From Gallaecimonas kandeliae (GTDB taxonomy: Bacteria; Pseudomonadota; Gammaproteobacteria; Enterobacterales; Gallaecimonadaceae): a DNA stretch of 64,000 bases. Positions within the stretch are counted from its first letter, which is position 1, and the number at the start of each line of letters is the position of its first letter. The notes under the pieces were generated by a model. The model saw nothing but the letters and a program-made list of their open reading frames with translations. It did not search any database and was not told the DNA's origin. The stretch spans positions 2,968,501 to 3,032,500 of the forward strand of contig NZ_CP118480.1 in assembly GCF_030450055.1 (NCBI RefSeq). The letters run 5' to 3'. The position numbers and the translations under genes were made by a program. Positions 37,471-47,254 of the stretch are shown in pieces.

Positions 37471-38727
37471 TTAACCGTAAACGGGGAAGCGGCGGCAAAG
37501 ATCAAGGACTTGGCTCTTGACGCGCTCGACCACGGACTCGTCGCCCATGTTGTCCAACACGTCGCAGATCCAGCCGGCCAACTCGCTCACCTCAGCCACA
37601 CCGAAACCGCGGCTGGTAACGGCCGGGGTACCCAGGCGCAGACCTGAGGTGACGAAGGGGGAGCGAGGGTCGTTGGGCACTGAGTTCTTGTTGACGGTGA
37701 TGTAGGCGCGGCCGAGGGCGGCGTCCGCATCCTTACCGGTGATGTCCTTGTCGATGAGGTCGACCAGGAACAGGTGGTTCTCGGTGCCGCCGGAGACAAT
37801 CTTGTAGCCGCGGTCCTGCATCACCTTGACCATGGCCTTGGCATTGTCCAGCACGCGCTGCTGGTAGGTCTTGAACTCGGGGTCCAGGGCTTCCTTGAAG
37901 GCCACGGCCTTGGCGGCGATGACGTGCATCAGGGGGCCACCCTGGCTGCCGGGGAAGACGGCGGAGTTCAGTTTCTTGTAGATGTCCTCGTCGCCACAGG
38001 CAGAGAGGATCAGGCCACCACGGGGACCGGCCAGGGTCTTGTGGGTGGTGGTGGTGACCACGTGGGCGTGGGGCAGCGGATTGGGGTAGAGGCCGGCGGC
38101 GATGAGGCCTGCGACGTGGGCCATGTCCACGAACAGGTAGGCGCCCACTTCGTCGGCTATTTCACGGAACTTGGACCAGTCGATGACCTGGGAGTAGGCG
38201 GAGAAGCCGGCGATGATCATCTTCGGCTTGTGCTCCACGGCCATGCGGCGCACTTCTTCGTAGTCGATGAGGCCGGTCTCTTCGTTGATACCGTACTGCA
38301 CGGCGTGGTAGTTGCGGCCGGAGAAGTTCGGCGCGGCGCCGTGGGTCAGGTGGCCACCGTGGGCCAGGCTCATGCCCAGCACTGTGTCGCCGGGCTTGAC
38401 CAGGGCCAGGAAGACGGCGTTGTTGGCCTGGGAGCCGGAATGGGGCTGAACGTTGGCGTAGTCGGCACCGAACAGGGCCTTGGCACGTTCAATGGCCAGG
38501 TCTTCGGCGATGTCCACATACTCACAGCCGCCGTAGTAGCGCTTGTGGGGATAGCCTTCGGCGTACTTGTTGGTGAGCTGGGAGCCCTGGGCTGCCATCA
38601 CCCGCTTGGAGGTGTAGTTCTCGGAGGCGATAAGCTCGACGTGCTCTTCCTGGCGGCGCACTTCCTGCTGCATGGCTTCCCAGAGGTCGGGATCGAATTG
38701 GGCGATGGAAAGTTTTGAGTCCAGCAT
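37471..38727 (-). CDS. glyA: Serine hydroxymethyltransferase
   Basis: A 418-residue PLP enzyme with the lysine motif [13 protein letters not shown], the N-terminal [11 protein letters not shown] and the substrate-loop [13 protein letters not shown]. It converts serine and tetrahydrofolate to glycine and methylene-tetrahydrofolate, the main one-carbon source. It is divergent from ettA. Confidence 0.97.
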   Translation of the reverse strand: MLDSKLSIAQFDPDLWEAMQQEVRRQEEHVELIASENYTSKRVMAAQGSQLTNKYAEGYPHKRYYGGCEYVDIAEDLAIERAKALFGADYANVQPHSGSQANNAVFLALVKPGDTVLGMSLAHGGHLTHGAAPNFSGRNYHAVQYGINEETGLIDYEEVRRMAVEHKPKMIIAGFSAYSQVIDWSKFREIADEVGAYLFVDMAHVAGLIAAGLYPNPLPHAHVVTTTTHKTLAGPRGGLILSACGDEDIYKKLNSAVFPGSQGGPLMHVIAAKAVAFKEALDPEFKTYQQRVLDNAKAMVKVMQDRGYKIVSGGTENHLFLVDLIDKDITGKDADAALGRAYITVNKNSVPNDPRSPFVTSGLRLGTPAVTSRGFGVAEVSELAGWICDVLDNMGDESVVERVKSQVLDLCRRFPVYG

Positions 38728-38884
38728 GGTTTCTCCCGGGCAAGTTACCCGTCAGTTCATCAACAAGGAAAAAGTGGCCGCTATTTTAGCCCGAGACGCA
38801 ATCGGTTTCCTATCCCGGATCGCTGGCAAGGCCCATCCGATGGGATACAATAGCGCCGTTCAATACCTCAATAGAGAGAGGCCT

Positions 38885-40549
38885 ATGGCCCAGTACATCT
38901 ACACCATGAGCCGGGTGAGTAAGGTCGTACCACCCAAAAAATACATCCTGAAGGACATTTCCCTGTCCTTCTTCCCTGGCGCCAAGATAGGCGTGCTGGG
39001 CCTCAACGGCGCCGGTAAGTCTACGCTGCTGCGCATCATGGCCGGGGTCGACAAAGAGATCGACGGCGAAGCCCGGCCCCAGCCCGGCATCAACGTCGGC
39101 TACCTGCCCCAGGAACCGCAACTGGATCCCAGCAAGACGGTGCGCGGCAACGTCGAGGAAGCGGTACAGGACGTCATCGACGCCATGCGCCAGCTGGACG
39201 AAGTCTACGCCGCCTACGCCGAGCCGGATGCCGACTTCGACAAGCTGGCCAAGAAGCAGGGCGAGCTGGAGAATCTGATCCAGGCCAAAGACGGCCACAA
39301 CCTCGACAACACCCTGGAGCGCGCCGCCGAGGCCCTGCGCCTGCCGCCCTGGGACGCCGACGTGACCAAGCTGTCCGGTGGTGAGCGCCGCCGCGTAGCC
39401 CTGTGCCGCCTGCTGCTGTCCCGCCCCGACATGCTGCTGCTGGACGAACCCACCAACCACCTGGACGCCGAGTCCGTGGCCTGGCTGGAGCGCTTCCTGC
39501 ACGACTACAACGGCACCGTCGTGGCCATCACCCACGACCGTTACTTCCTCGACAACGTCGCCGGCTGGATCCTCGAGCTGGACCGCGGCGAGGGCATTCC
39601 CTGGGAAGGCAACTACTCTTCCTGGCTGGAACAGAAAGAAAAACGCCTGGAGCAGGAAGAGAAGTCCGAAGCCGCCCGCCAGAAGTCCATCCAGAAAGAA
39701 CTGGAGTGGGTGCGCCAGAACCCCAAAGGGCGCCAGGCCAAGTCCAAGGCCCGTATGGCCCGCTTCGAAGAACTGCAAAACCAGGACTTCCAGAAGCGCA
39801 ACGAGACCAACGAGCTGTTCATTCCCCCTGGCCCGCGCCTGGGTGACAAGGTGCTGGAAGTTTCCAACCTGCGTAAGAGCTACGGCGACCGGGTGCTGAT
39901 CGACGACCTGTCCTTCACTGTGCCCAAGGGCGCCATCGTCGGCATCATAGGCCCCAACGGCGCCGGTAAGTCCACCCTGTTCCGCATGATCCAGGGCATG
40001 GAACAGCCCGACAGCGGTTCCATAGTGCTGGGCGAGACAGTGCAGGTGGCCGCCGTGGACCAGTTCCGCGATAAGATGGACGGCAGCAAGACCGTCTGGG
40101 AAGAAGTCTCGGGCGGCCAGGACATCCTGAAAGTTGGCAACATCGAGATCCCCAGCCGCGCCTATGTGGGCCGCTTCAACTTCCGCGGCAACGACCAGCA
40201 GAAGCGGGTCGGCGAACTGTCCGGCGGTGAGCGTGGCCGCCTGCACCTGGCCAAGCTGCTGCAATCCGGCGGCAACTTCCTGCTGCTGGACGAACCCACC
40301 AACGATCTCGACATCGAGACCCTGCGCGCCCTGGAGAACGCCCTGTTGGACTTCCCCGGCTGCGCCATGGTCATTTCGCACGACCGTTGGTTCCTGGACC
40401 GTGTGGCCACCCACATCCTGGACTACCGGGACGAGGGTCAGGTGAACTTCTATGAAGGCAGCTACACCGACTACGAAGAGTACATGAAGGCCAAGTTCGG
40501 CGCCCAGGCCATGGAGCCGCACCGCATCAAGTACAAGAAGTTGGGTTAA
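38885..40549 (+). CDS. ettA: Energy-dependent translational throttle protein EttA
   Basis: A 554-residue ABC-F protein without membrane segments. It has two ATP-binding domains (GLNGAGKSTLLR with LSGGERRRVALC, and GPNGAGKSTLFR with LSGGERGRLHLA) joined by a charged linker that enters the ribosomal E site. It starts MAQYIYTMSRVSK at the ATG at 38885, after AGAGAGG; the frame is open earlier but that part overlaps the glyA promoter region. EttA gates entry into elongation when ATP is low. Confidence 0.96.
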   Translation: MAQYIYTMSRVSKVVPPKKYILKDISLSFFPGAKIGVLGLNGAGKSTLLRIMAGVDKEIDGEARPQPGINVGYLPQEPQLDPSKTVRGNVEEAVQDVIDAMRQLDEVYAAYAEPDADFDKLAKKQGELENLIQAKDGHNLDNTLERAAEALRLPPWDADVTKLSGGERRRVALCRLLLSRPDMLLLDEPTNHLDAESVAWLERFLHDYNGTVVAITHDRYFLDNVAGWILELDRGEGIPWEGNYSSWLEQKEKRLEQEEKSEAARQKSIQKELEWVRQNPKGRQAKSKARMARFEELQNQDFQKRNETNELFIPPGPRLGDKVLEVSNLRKSYGDRVLIDDLSFTVPKGAIVGIIGPNGAGKSTLFRMIQGMEQPDSGSIVLGETVQVAAVDQFRDKMDGSKTVWEEVSGGQDILKVGNIEIPSRAYVGRFNFRGNDQQKRVGELSGGERGRLHLAKLLQSGGNFLLLDEPTNDLDIETLRALENALLDFPGCAMVISHDRWFLDRVATHILDYRDEGQVNFYEGSYTDYEEYMKAKFGAQAMEPHRIKYKKLG

Positions 40550-40570
40550 GCCCGCAGAAAGCTAAATGAG

Positions 40571-40595
40571 ATGCCGCCTTCAGGCGGCATTTTTA
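40571..40595 (+). terminator. Terminator of ettA
   Basis: Arms ATGCCGCC and GGCGGCAT with a TTCA loop, followed by TTTTATT. Confidence 0.85.
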
Positions 40596-40638
40596 TTGGT
40601 CGCTTCTATACTTAGGCAACCTCTAACGGATAGAAGCC

Positions 40639-41004
40639 ATGGTTGAGCGAAGTCGTTTCATCCAATTCGTTGGCAACACCCCAGTGCGCCTTTGCAAAGG
40701 TGAACGCTGCTGGGAATTTTCCCTCCTTGACCTGTCGCTGCAGGGGGCCGTCATGACCGGCTCTCTTCCCTCGGAGTTGCGTATCGGCGATCACGCCAGC
40801 CTCAGCCTGCGCCTGCCGGAAGGCGATGCCTTCATCCTGATGCAGGCGCAGATACGTTTTATCAGGGAAACTTGCCTGGGCGTGGAATGCTTGAGTATTT
40901 GCCCCGATTCATCCGGTCACCTCAAACGGATGGCGGCGCTGTACCTGGGCTCCACCAACTGGCTGTACAGGGACTGCTTTACCCTATGGGAGGACCAATG
41001 GTAA
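40639..41004 (+). CDS. Small PilZ-like protein, first of a pair
   Basis: A 121-residue protein resembling a stand-alone PilZ domain. The conserved DLSLQGAVM (DxSxxG) is clear, while the upstream arginine motif is only weakly present (ERSRFIQF), so c-di-GMP binding is less certain than for its neighbour. It overlaps the next PilZ gene by seven bases and is likely cotranscribed with it. Confidence 0.7.
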   Translation: MVERSRFIQFVGNTPVRLCKGERCWEFSLLDLSLQGAVMTGSLPSELRIGDHASLSLRLPEGDAFILMQAQIRFIRETCLGVECLSICPDSSGHLKRMAALYLGSTNWLYRDCFTLWEDQW

Positions 41005-41372
41005 CGACAACAGAACGTCGCGATTTCAATCGCGTCCCCTTCCAACACGACGCAGACCTCTACCTCGGTTCCCACTGCTGGCATACCGACATATTGGATC
41101 TGTCCTTGAAAGGGGCGCTGGTGAAAAGGCCCGAGGAGTGGCCGGCCAATATCGGCGAGCTGTGCAAGCTGATACTGCCGCTGGATGCGGGCGGTGACCA
41201 CATAGAGATGCACTGCACCCTGGTGGGCACCAGCGAGGGGCGCCTGCACCTCCTGGTCAACGAAATGGACGTGACCTCCGCCAGCCGCCTGCGCCGGCTG
41301 ATGGAACTGAACCTGGGTACGCCCGAACTGCTGGAGCGCAACCTCGGCAAGCTGATCGACACCCATCATTAA
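40998..41372 (+). CDS. Small PilZ-domain protein, second of a pair
   Basis: A 124-residue protein starting at the ATG at 40998. It has both PilZ motifs: ERRDFNRVPF (RxxxR type) and DLSLKGALV (DxSxxG), so it probably binds c-di-GMP. It has no signal peptide or output domain. It looks like a duplicate of the preceding gene. A long palindromic element follows. Confidence 0.78.
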   Translation: MVTTTERRDFNRVPFQHDADLYLGSHCWHTDILDLSLKGALVKRPEEWPANIGELCKLILPLDAGGDHIEMHCTLVGTSEGRLHLLVNEMDVTSASRLRRLMELNLGTPELLERNLGKLIDTHH

Positions 41373-41387
41373 AAGACAGGCGAAAAC

Positions 41388-41500
41388 GTCGCGAGCGAAG
41401 CAGAGACAAGGCAAAAGCCCCCAAGAAAGCGCAGCTTACACTCAGTAAGTGAGCACTTCGAGGGGGCTTTTAACGCCGTATTCGGCGAGCACAGCAGTTT
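41388..41500. repeat. Imperfect palindromic intergenic element, possible dispersed repeat
   Basis: It fills the gap between the convergent PilZ and radA genes. An outer stem (AAAAGCCCCC at 41413-41422 with GGGGGCTTTT at 41462-41471) encloses a smaller stem (CTTAC/GTAAG), and GC-rich flanks surround both. Both ends can act as terminators. The layout resembles dispersed palindromic repeats I recall from Shewanella-like genomes, but only one copy is in this window. Confidence 0.5.
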
Positions 41501-42865
41501 TCAGAGCAAGGCTTCCAGCGCTTCAGAGAGCTTACTGACCCCCACCACTTCCATGCCCTTGGGCAAGGCCTTGGGCACATTGGCCTTGGGCACTATGGCG
41601 CGGGTGAAGCCGTGCTTGGCCGCCTCGTTGAGGCGCTCCGAGCCGCTGGGCACGGGGCGGATCTCCCCGGACAGCCCCACCTCCCCGAAGATCACCATGT
41701 CCCGCGGCAGGGTACGGTTGCGAAAACTGGACACCATGGCCAGCAGCATGGCCAAGTCGGCGCTGGTCTCGGCCACCCGCACGCCCCCCACCACGTTGAC
41801 GAAGACGTCCTGGTCCGCCATCTGCACGCCGCCGTGGCGGTGCATCACCGCCAGCAGCATGGCCAGGCGGTTCTGTTCCAGGCCCACCGCCACCCGGCGC
41901 GGGTTGGCGAGGGGCGAGCCGTCCACCAAGGCCTGCAATTCCACCAGCAACGGCCGGGTGCCCTCCCAGACCACCATGACGATGGAACCCGGCGCCTGTT
42001 CTTCGGCCCGCTGCAGGAAGATGGCAGAGGGATTGGAGACTTCCTTGAGGCCCTGGCCTGTCATGGCGAAGACCCCAAGCTCGTTGACGGCCCCGAAGCG
42101 GTTCTTGTGGCCGCGCAGGGTGCGAAAACGCGAGTCGCTGTCCCCTTCCAGCAGGATGGAGCAGTCGATGCAGTGCTCCAGCACCTTGGGGCCGGCCAGC
42201 ATGCCGTCCTTGGTGACATGGCCGACCATGACGATGGCCACACCGTTTTGCTTGGCGAAACGGGTGAGGTAGGCCGCCGATTCACGCACCTGGGACACCG
42301 AACCCGGAGCCGACTGGATGTCGGCCATGTGCATCACCTGGATGGAGTCGATGACCATCACCTTGGGCTTTTCCTGCTCGGCGATGGCGAGAATGGCCTC
42401 GATGCTGGTCTCGGCCAGCATCCGCAGCTTGCCGGTGGGCAGCCCCAGGCGGTGGGCCCGCATGGCCACCTGCTGCAGGGATTCTTCCCCCGTCACGTAG
42501 AGGGTCGGCATCTGTTCGGCCAGGAAGCACATGGTCTGCAGCAGCAAGGTGGACTTGCCAGCCCCAGGGTGGCCGCCGATCAGCACCGCCGAACCCGGCA
42601 CTATGCCGCCCCCCAGCACCCTGTCCAGCTCGCCGAAGCCACTGTGGATCCGGGGCAGATCGCTGAGATCGACGTCCGCCAATGTGGTGACCTTGGCGCC
42701 GGTGGTGCCGGCATAGCCGCTACGGCCGTCGCGGCTCGAAGGCGCCGCCGCCAGCCTCACCTCGCTGATGGTGTTCCAAGCCCCACACTCACTGCATTGC
42801 CCCTGCCAGCGGGGGAAGTCAGCCCCACAATCGCTGCACACATAAGCGCTTTTGCGTTTTGCCAT
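41501..42865 (-). CDS. radA: DNA repair protein RadA
   Basis: A 454-residue RecA-like branch-migration factor. It has an N-terminal zinc finger (CSDCGADFPRWQGQCSECG), the Walker A GHPGAGKST, the RadA signature KNRFG and a C-terminal Lon-protease-like domain. GAGG precedes the ATG at 42865. It is divergent from the large PilZ gene, an arrangement also seen in Vibrio. Confidence 0.96.
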   Translation of the reverse strand: MAKRKSAYVCSDCGADFPRWQGQCSECGAWNTISEVRLAAAPSSRDGRSGYAGTTGAKVTTLADVDLSDLPRIHSGFGELDRVLGGGIVPGSAVLIGGHPGAGKSTLLLQTMCFLAEQMPTLYVTGEESLQQVAMRAHRLGLPTGKLRMLAETSIEAILAIAEQEKPKVMVIDSIQVMHMADIQSAPGSVSQVRESAAYLTRFAKQNGVAIVMVGHVTKDGMLAGPKVLEHCIDCSILLEGDSDSRFRTLRGHKNRFGAVNELGVFAMTGQGLKEVSNPSAIFLQRAEEQAPGSIVMVVWEGTRPLLVELQALVDGSPLANPRRVAVGLEQNRLAMLLAVMHRHGGVQMADQDVFVNVVGGVRVAETSADLAMLLAMVSSFRNRTLPRDMVIFGEVGLSGEIRPVPSGSERLNEAAKHGFTRAIVPKANVPKALPKGMEVVGVSKLSEALEALL

Positions 42866-42917
42866 GCCAAGCCTCGTGACATCATTGTTAACGGTCTACT
42901 CGACAGCCCTTATACGG

Positions 42918-42934
42918 CGCCACATAATGTGGCG
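42918..42934. promoter_or_regulatory. 17-bp perfect palindrome between radA and the large PilZ gene
   Basis: CGCCACAT, a central A, then ATGTGGCG, lying 25 bases before the PilZ gene start and 52 bases before radA. Its size and place suit an operator for a dimeric regulator; the regulator is unknown. Confidence 0.4.
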
Positions 42935-42959
42935 TAACGCCTTGTCCAGTGAATAGCCC

Positions 42960-45311
42960 GTGTTTGAGATCCGCTCTGAATTCAAGGATGTGTCAAAGCA
43001 TCCCATCATCAGCCAGCTGCGTGCTCTGGTCGGAGAACCAGAGTTCCAATCCCTTTTTGACCAGCTGACCCAGGGCGAAGACAACAACACCCGCTTCCTG
43101 CTGCGCATGGAGCTGCGGCGCGTGGCGGCTCCCTGCCAGCGGGTCATAGACTTGCGGCTCAAAGGCATCAAACGTTGCCAACTGGTGGAATACAAGGGCC
43201 AGACCCATTACCTGGACGAAGGCGCCAGGCGCATTTTCGAAGCGGGCCTCAAGGAGTTTTCCGGCCGTTATACCATGGGCATCTATGAGGACATAGAGGC
43301 TTACGCCCAATCGGTGCGCCAGGAGCGCCAGCTAAGCGGCGAGGAAGAGGAAGAAGAGAACAACTGGCTGGAGCTGGTGCGCTTCGGCAGCCTGCTGACC
43401 CGCGACAGTGAAAGGATGCACTTCGCCACCCCCGTCATCATCCGCCAGGGGGGCTCGGTGGAACTGACCGGCTCCACCACCGACATCTCGGCCAGCGGCA
43501 CCCAGGTGCAGCTGTCGGACCAGGCCTACATCAACCCAGAGGCGGATCTGGAGCTCATCTTTCCCAAGCTGACCGACGCCAACCGCCGCCCCTGGCCGCC
43601 CCTGCAATATGCCCTGATCTCACAGCAGGAAAACCGGGTCAGGCTGCGCCTGAAAGAGACGGATCCCCATATCAAAGGGCTGCTGCAGGCCCTTATCGAA
43701 CACCACCAGCGCCGCTACAAACTGGATATCCGCCATATCCAGGAAACGACCCGTTCCCGGGGCTTCGAACAGATGCTGCTCAGCCACAGCCCCACCCTGC
43801 CGGTGTTCTTCGACCAGGACGGCGAGGCCCGCTACTGCCTGACCACCCAGCACAACCAACAGCTGCAGCACCAGCTCTTCCAGCAGGAGCAGAGCCTGTT
43901 GCCGGCGTTGCTGCCTCCCCAACGGATACTGGCGCTGATGGCCAGGGAAGAGGGCAAAAGAGAGACCTATCTGCTCTGCTTCGAGCACCACCAGCAGGGC
44001 AAGGTGTTCCATTTCGCCACCGACCTGGAGGAACTGGCCACCAAGGGCATGCTGCTGAGCTTCCTGCGTTTCGCCGTTCGCAAACCCGGCTGGCGGGCCT
44101 ACAAGGTCAACCTCTACCCCACCCATTTACGCGATCTGTCGGCCCTGGACCAGGATCCCAATGCCGCCGGCAACGAGCTGCAATTGGCCGACGCGACACT
44201 GGCCCCCCTGCCACCCGAGCTGCAGCAGCTGGGCAGCGTGGCCCTGCTGCGGGACGTGACCCAGGCCTGGCTCACCGAGGCCTGCCGGGCCCTGCCTGAC
44301 GTGGGGCAGGATCCCAATGCCCTGACGGCCTTTCGCATCAATTTCAGCCCAGGGGTCCAGCGCATCGCCATGCGTTTCAACGATATGCGCATTGAACCCC
44401 GCTACCGTTACAAGACCCAGGTGCAGTTGCTGTTCGAGGGCAAGGAGTTGGAGGCGGAGCTCAGCGATTTCTCCACCCAGGGCCTCTGCCTGACCCTGGC
44501 CAATCCCCAGGAACAACTGCCGGCCGAACTGGACGTGGCCCTGCCCAAGCTGCAGAAGCTGTCCAGCCGTTTCGACCTGATGCAGCTCCCCTACCGGCTG
44601 GTGCATCAGGAACAGATGACGGGCCGGGTGCATCTGATGATCCAGAACACCAGCCAGGCCCACCCGGCCAAGCGCTTCTTCAGCCAGCTGATCAACGCCA
44701 ATGAAGGGCGGCTGCAACCCTTGGACGAAGACGAGAACAGCTTCGCCATCGCCAGGGCCCTGCGCCAGAACATCGTCGCCTCTGCCCTGCCCAGCTGCCT
44801 CTTCGTGCAGAAGCACAACGGCAAGATCAAACCCAACTGGCTGGGGGTGCCGGTCAGTTCACTGCCCCTGCCCCGGCTGCTGTCGCGGATGAGCCAGATG
44901 AGCGACGGCCATATTGCCCTGGAAAGCCTGATGAGCCAGCTGCAGTTCCGCCAGCTGATCCAGGACTGGAAAAACAGCAACAGGCGGGATCAGAGCCTGC
45001 TGGTGGCCCTGGATGCGAGGGGGTTGCCGGTAGTGAGCCGGCTGCAGGACCAGCTGCCGGGCAATGAGACGCTGCGCTTTTTGGAGCAGGCCAGAGACAA
45101 GGGCCATTGGGCGGTCTGGCTGTTGGAATTTGCCCGCACCCCCAAACCGGACCTGCACTTTATCCAGGAAGACCTCAACTACATAGGCCGCCAGGCCCTG
45201 CACAGGGCCAAGCGCCTGGAGCAGGATCTCTGGGGCACCCTGGCCATGGTGGAGGTCACCGACATCACGGCCCTGGCCAGCGCCATGCTGGATCTACCCA
45301 ACAGCCCCTGA
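42960..45311 (+). CDS. Large cytoplasmic protein with two PilZ domains (PlzC-like)
   Basis: A 783-residue soluble protein. Two PilZ-type motifs are visible: TDISASGTQVQL near residue 178, and RYRYK...LSDFSTQGLCL near residues 480-510. The rest has no recognised enzyme fold. Its size, double PilZ layout and position next to radA match the Vibrio cholerae PlzC type, a c-di-GMP effector family of unclear mechanism. It starts with GTG at 42960. Confidence 0.78.
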   Translation: MFEIRSEFKDVSKHPIISQLRALVGEPEFQSLFDQLTQGEDNNTRFLLRMELRRVAAPCQRVIDLRLKGIKRCQLVEYKGQTHYLDEGARRIFEAGLKEFSGRYTMGIYEDIEAYAQSVRQERQLSGEEEEEENNWLELVRFGSLLTRDSERMHFATPVIIRQGGSVELTGSTTDISASGTQVQLSDQAYINPEADLELIFPKLTDANRRPWPPLQYALISQQENRVRLRLKETDPHIKGLLQALIEHHQRRYKLDIRHIQETTRSRGFEQMLLSHSPTLPVFFDQDGEARYCLTTQHNQQLQHQLFQQEQSLLPALLPPQRILALMAREEGKRETYLLCFEHHQQGKVFHFATDLEELATKGMLLSFLRFAVRKPGWRAYKVNLYPTHLRDLSALDQDPNAAGNELQLADATLAPLPPELQQLGSVALLRDVTQAWLTEACRALPDVGQDPNALTAFRINFSPGVQRIAMRFNDMRIEPRYRYKTQVQLLFEGKELEAELSDFSTQGLCLTLANPQEQLPAELDVALPKLQKLSSRFDLMQLPYRLVHQEQMTGRVHLMIQNTSQAHPAKRFFSQLINANEGRLQPLDEDENSFAIARALRQNIVASALPSCLFVQKHNGKIKPNWLGVPVSSLPLPRLLSRMSQMSDGHIALESLMSQLQFRQLIQDWKNSNRRDQSLLVALDARGLPVVSRLQDQLPGNETLRFLEQARDKGHWAVWLLEFARTPKPDLHFIQEDLNYIGRQALHRAKRLEQDLWGTLAMVEVTDITALASAMLDLPNSP

Positions 45312-45316
45312 GCGAC

Positions 45317-46192
45317 TCAGCGCCGCAGCCAGGCCAACACCAGAGGATAAAGCTCTGTAGCCGCATCCTCCCCCACCAGCATGTTGAGGTGGTCGTAGTT
45401 GCGGCGAAAACCCCCTGACCTACCAAGCAAGGTCAGCTCGCCCTGCGCTTTCATCTCTTGCTGGAAAAGGGCCACATCCTTAGGGTTGCCCAGGGTCTTG
45501 TCACCCTTGCCGGCCAACAGCCAGGTCCTGGGCCAGTCGACCCCGGCGGCCGCCTTGCCATAATCGAAGCCGTCCTGGGGGTCCACCCAGGGGCCTTTGT
45601 TCACCCAGGCAATGGAATGGGCCAGGGAGCCGGCCGTCTCGTCGTCCGCCCCTATCTTCTTGGCCCTGGCCGGCAGGTAACCGTGCTTGGCCACCCAGCG
45701 TGGCGCCAGGCGCTTCCAGACCAGCTCCACCTTCAAGAGCCGTTCCAGGCTCCAACTGCGGATGCTGCGCTTGGAGCCGAAGAAGGTCAGGCTCTCCACC
45801 CCGTCAGCCAATGCAGGGAAGCGGGCCAGGGTGGAGGCCATCAGCACACCGCCCCAGGAATGGGCCAACCAGTGCACCTTGGCACCGCCATGGCGCCCTT
45901 GGATAAAGGCCTGCAGGGCGGGGATGTCGTCGCGGATGCTCTCCAGCTGGCCATGACCGGCGTCCCGGCCGATACGGGGCTCGCTGAGGCCACGGCCGCG
46001 CAGATCCGCCACGTAGACGCAGAAGCCTGCCTCGGCCAGGAAAGGCCCCAGCCCCTTGCCGCTGTCCGAATAGAAGGTCCGGCCGTTGCTGATGGCGCCG
46101 TGCAGCATCAACACCGGCTGGCCCGCTTCAGGCCCCTGGCGGCGCAGGTGCAGCCGGTGGCCCTGAACCGGTACGAACAGCGACTCAGTCAT
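45317..46192 (-). CDS. Alpha/beta hydrolase
   Basis: A 291-residue hydrolase: oxyanion region MLHGAISNGRTF, nucleophile elbow AHSWGG, and a late YDHLNML giving the catalytic histidine. It has no signal peptide. The start at 46192 overlaps the serB stop by eight bases, so it is probably translated from the serB transcript. The substrate is unknown; esterase or lipase-like activity is a family-level guess. Confidence 0.8.
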   Translation of the reverse strand: MTESLFVPVQGHRLHLRRQGPEAGQPVLMLHGAISNGRTFYSDSGKGLGPFLAEAGFCVYVADLRGRGLSEPRIGRDAGHGQLESIRDDIPALQAFIQGRHGGAKVHWLAHSWGGVLMASTLARFPALADGVESLTFFGSKRSIRSWSLERLLKVELVWKRLAPRWVAKHGYLPARAKKIGADDETAGSLAHSIAWVNKGPWVDPQDGFDYGKAAAGVDWPRTWLLAGKGDKTLGNPKDVALFQQEMKAQGELTLLGRSGGFRRNYDHLNMLVGEDAATELYPLVLAWLRR

Positions 46193-47213
46193 GCACGCTT
46201 TCCAGCAGGGCCAGCACGGCGTGCATATCATGGCGCACTATGGCGCCTTTGGCCGCCAGCCTGACCTTGGGCTTGCCGTGGTAGGCGATGCCGAGGCCCG
46301 CCTCGGCCAGCATCTTGAGATCGTTGGCGCCGTCCCCCAGGGCCAGCACCTGGTCCCGCTTGAAGCCGGCCTGGTCCCGCAGCCTCTTCAGCATCTCCAG
46401 CTTGTACTGGCCGTCCACTATCTGGCCCAGCACCCGGCCGGTGAGCTTGCCGTCGATCACCTCCAGGACATTGGCCTCGGCCCAGTCCAGGGCCAGCTGT
46501 TCCTGTACCCTGTGGGCGAAGAAGGTAAAACCGCCCGACACCAGCGCCGTCTGCCAGCCGGCCTGCTGCAGCCGTGCCACCAGGCCCCTGATCCCCGGGG
46601 TGTGGCGGATGTTCTCGGCCACCTTCTCCAGCACCTCGGCCGGGGTGCCTTCGAGCCGGGCCACCCGCTCCACCAAACTCTGGGCAAAGTCCAATTCGCC
46701 GCGCATGGCCCTGGCCGTCACCTCAGCCACGGCCGCGCCGCAGCCCGCCAGCTCCGCTATCTCGTCGATGCATTCCCCCTCGATGGCGGTGGAATCCATG
46801 TCCATGATCAGCAGCCCCGGCTCCTCCAAGGAGGGGAAAGGCCCCGCCATCAGCTCGGCACCCAAGGCCTGGGCACGCTCGAGGTAGAGCCCCTTGTCCG
46901 GTTCGGTCTCGAAGGCCAGTTCGAAAACATCCCCCTGGCGCCAACGCAGCTCGCTCCAGGGCAGTTCCGCCAGCAGCTGCGCCAACTGGCCGAAGGCCAG
47001 GTCGGGAGCATAGAGGCGGTACTGGTGGTTAGCGGCCCTCGCCAGGCGCCGACCTTTGACCAGGGGCCAACCGGTGCGGGTCAGGGCCTTGGAAGCGGCC
47101 AACACTGGACCCTGCTCGGACGGGAAGAAAAGCCGCTCATCGGCGGGCAGGGCCTGCACCACCAGGGACAGGGGCAGGTCGGCGGGAAGCTGGAAAAAAG
47201 CCTGGTTGGTCAA
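46185..47213 (-). CDS. serB: Phosphoserine phosphatase
   Basis: A HAD phosphatase of 342 residues with MDMDSTAIEGECIDEIAELAG (catalytic aspartates), MRGELDFAQSL, SGGFTFFA and LGDGANDLKM. It performs the last step of serine synthesis. The start is uncertain: TTG at 47213 has GGAA upstream and leaves room for the divergent smp promoter; GTG at 47273 would overlap the smp coding region. It is divergent from smp as in E. coli. Confidence 0.93.
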   Translation of the reverse strand: MTNQAFFQLPADLPLSLVVQALPADERLFFPSEQGPVLAASKALTRTGWPLVKGRRLARAANHQYRLYAPDLAFGQLAQLLAELPWSELRWRQGDVFELAFETEPDKGLYLERAQALGAELMAGPFPSLEEPGLLIMDMDSTAIEGECIDEIAELAGCGAAVAEVTARAMRGELDFAQSLVERVARLEGTPAEVLEKVAENIRHTPGIRGLVARLQQAGWQTALVSGGFTFFAHRVQEQLALDWAEANVLEVIDGKLTGRVLGQIVDGQYKLEMLKRLRDQAGFKRDQVLALGDGANDLKMLAEAGLGIAYHGKPKVRLAAKGAIVRHDMHAVLALLESVHD

Positions 47214-47254
47214 TGCGCTGTTCCAAAAGGGGATCCTGCGGCTATCATAGCGCC

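Noticed and set aside
42918..42934. LexA box upstream of radA
   Set aside because: The palindrome lacks the CTG-N10-CAG pattern expected for a gammaproteobacterial LexA site.
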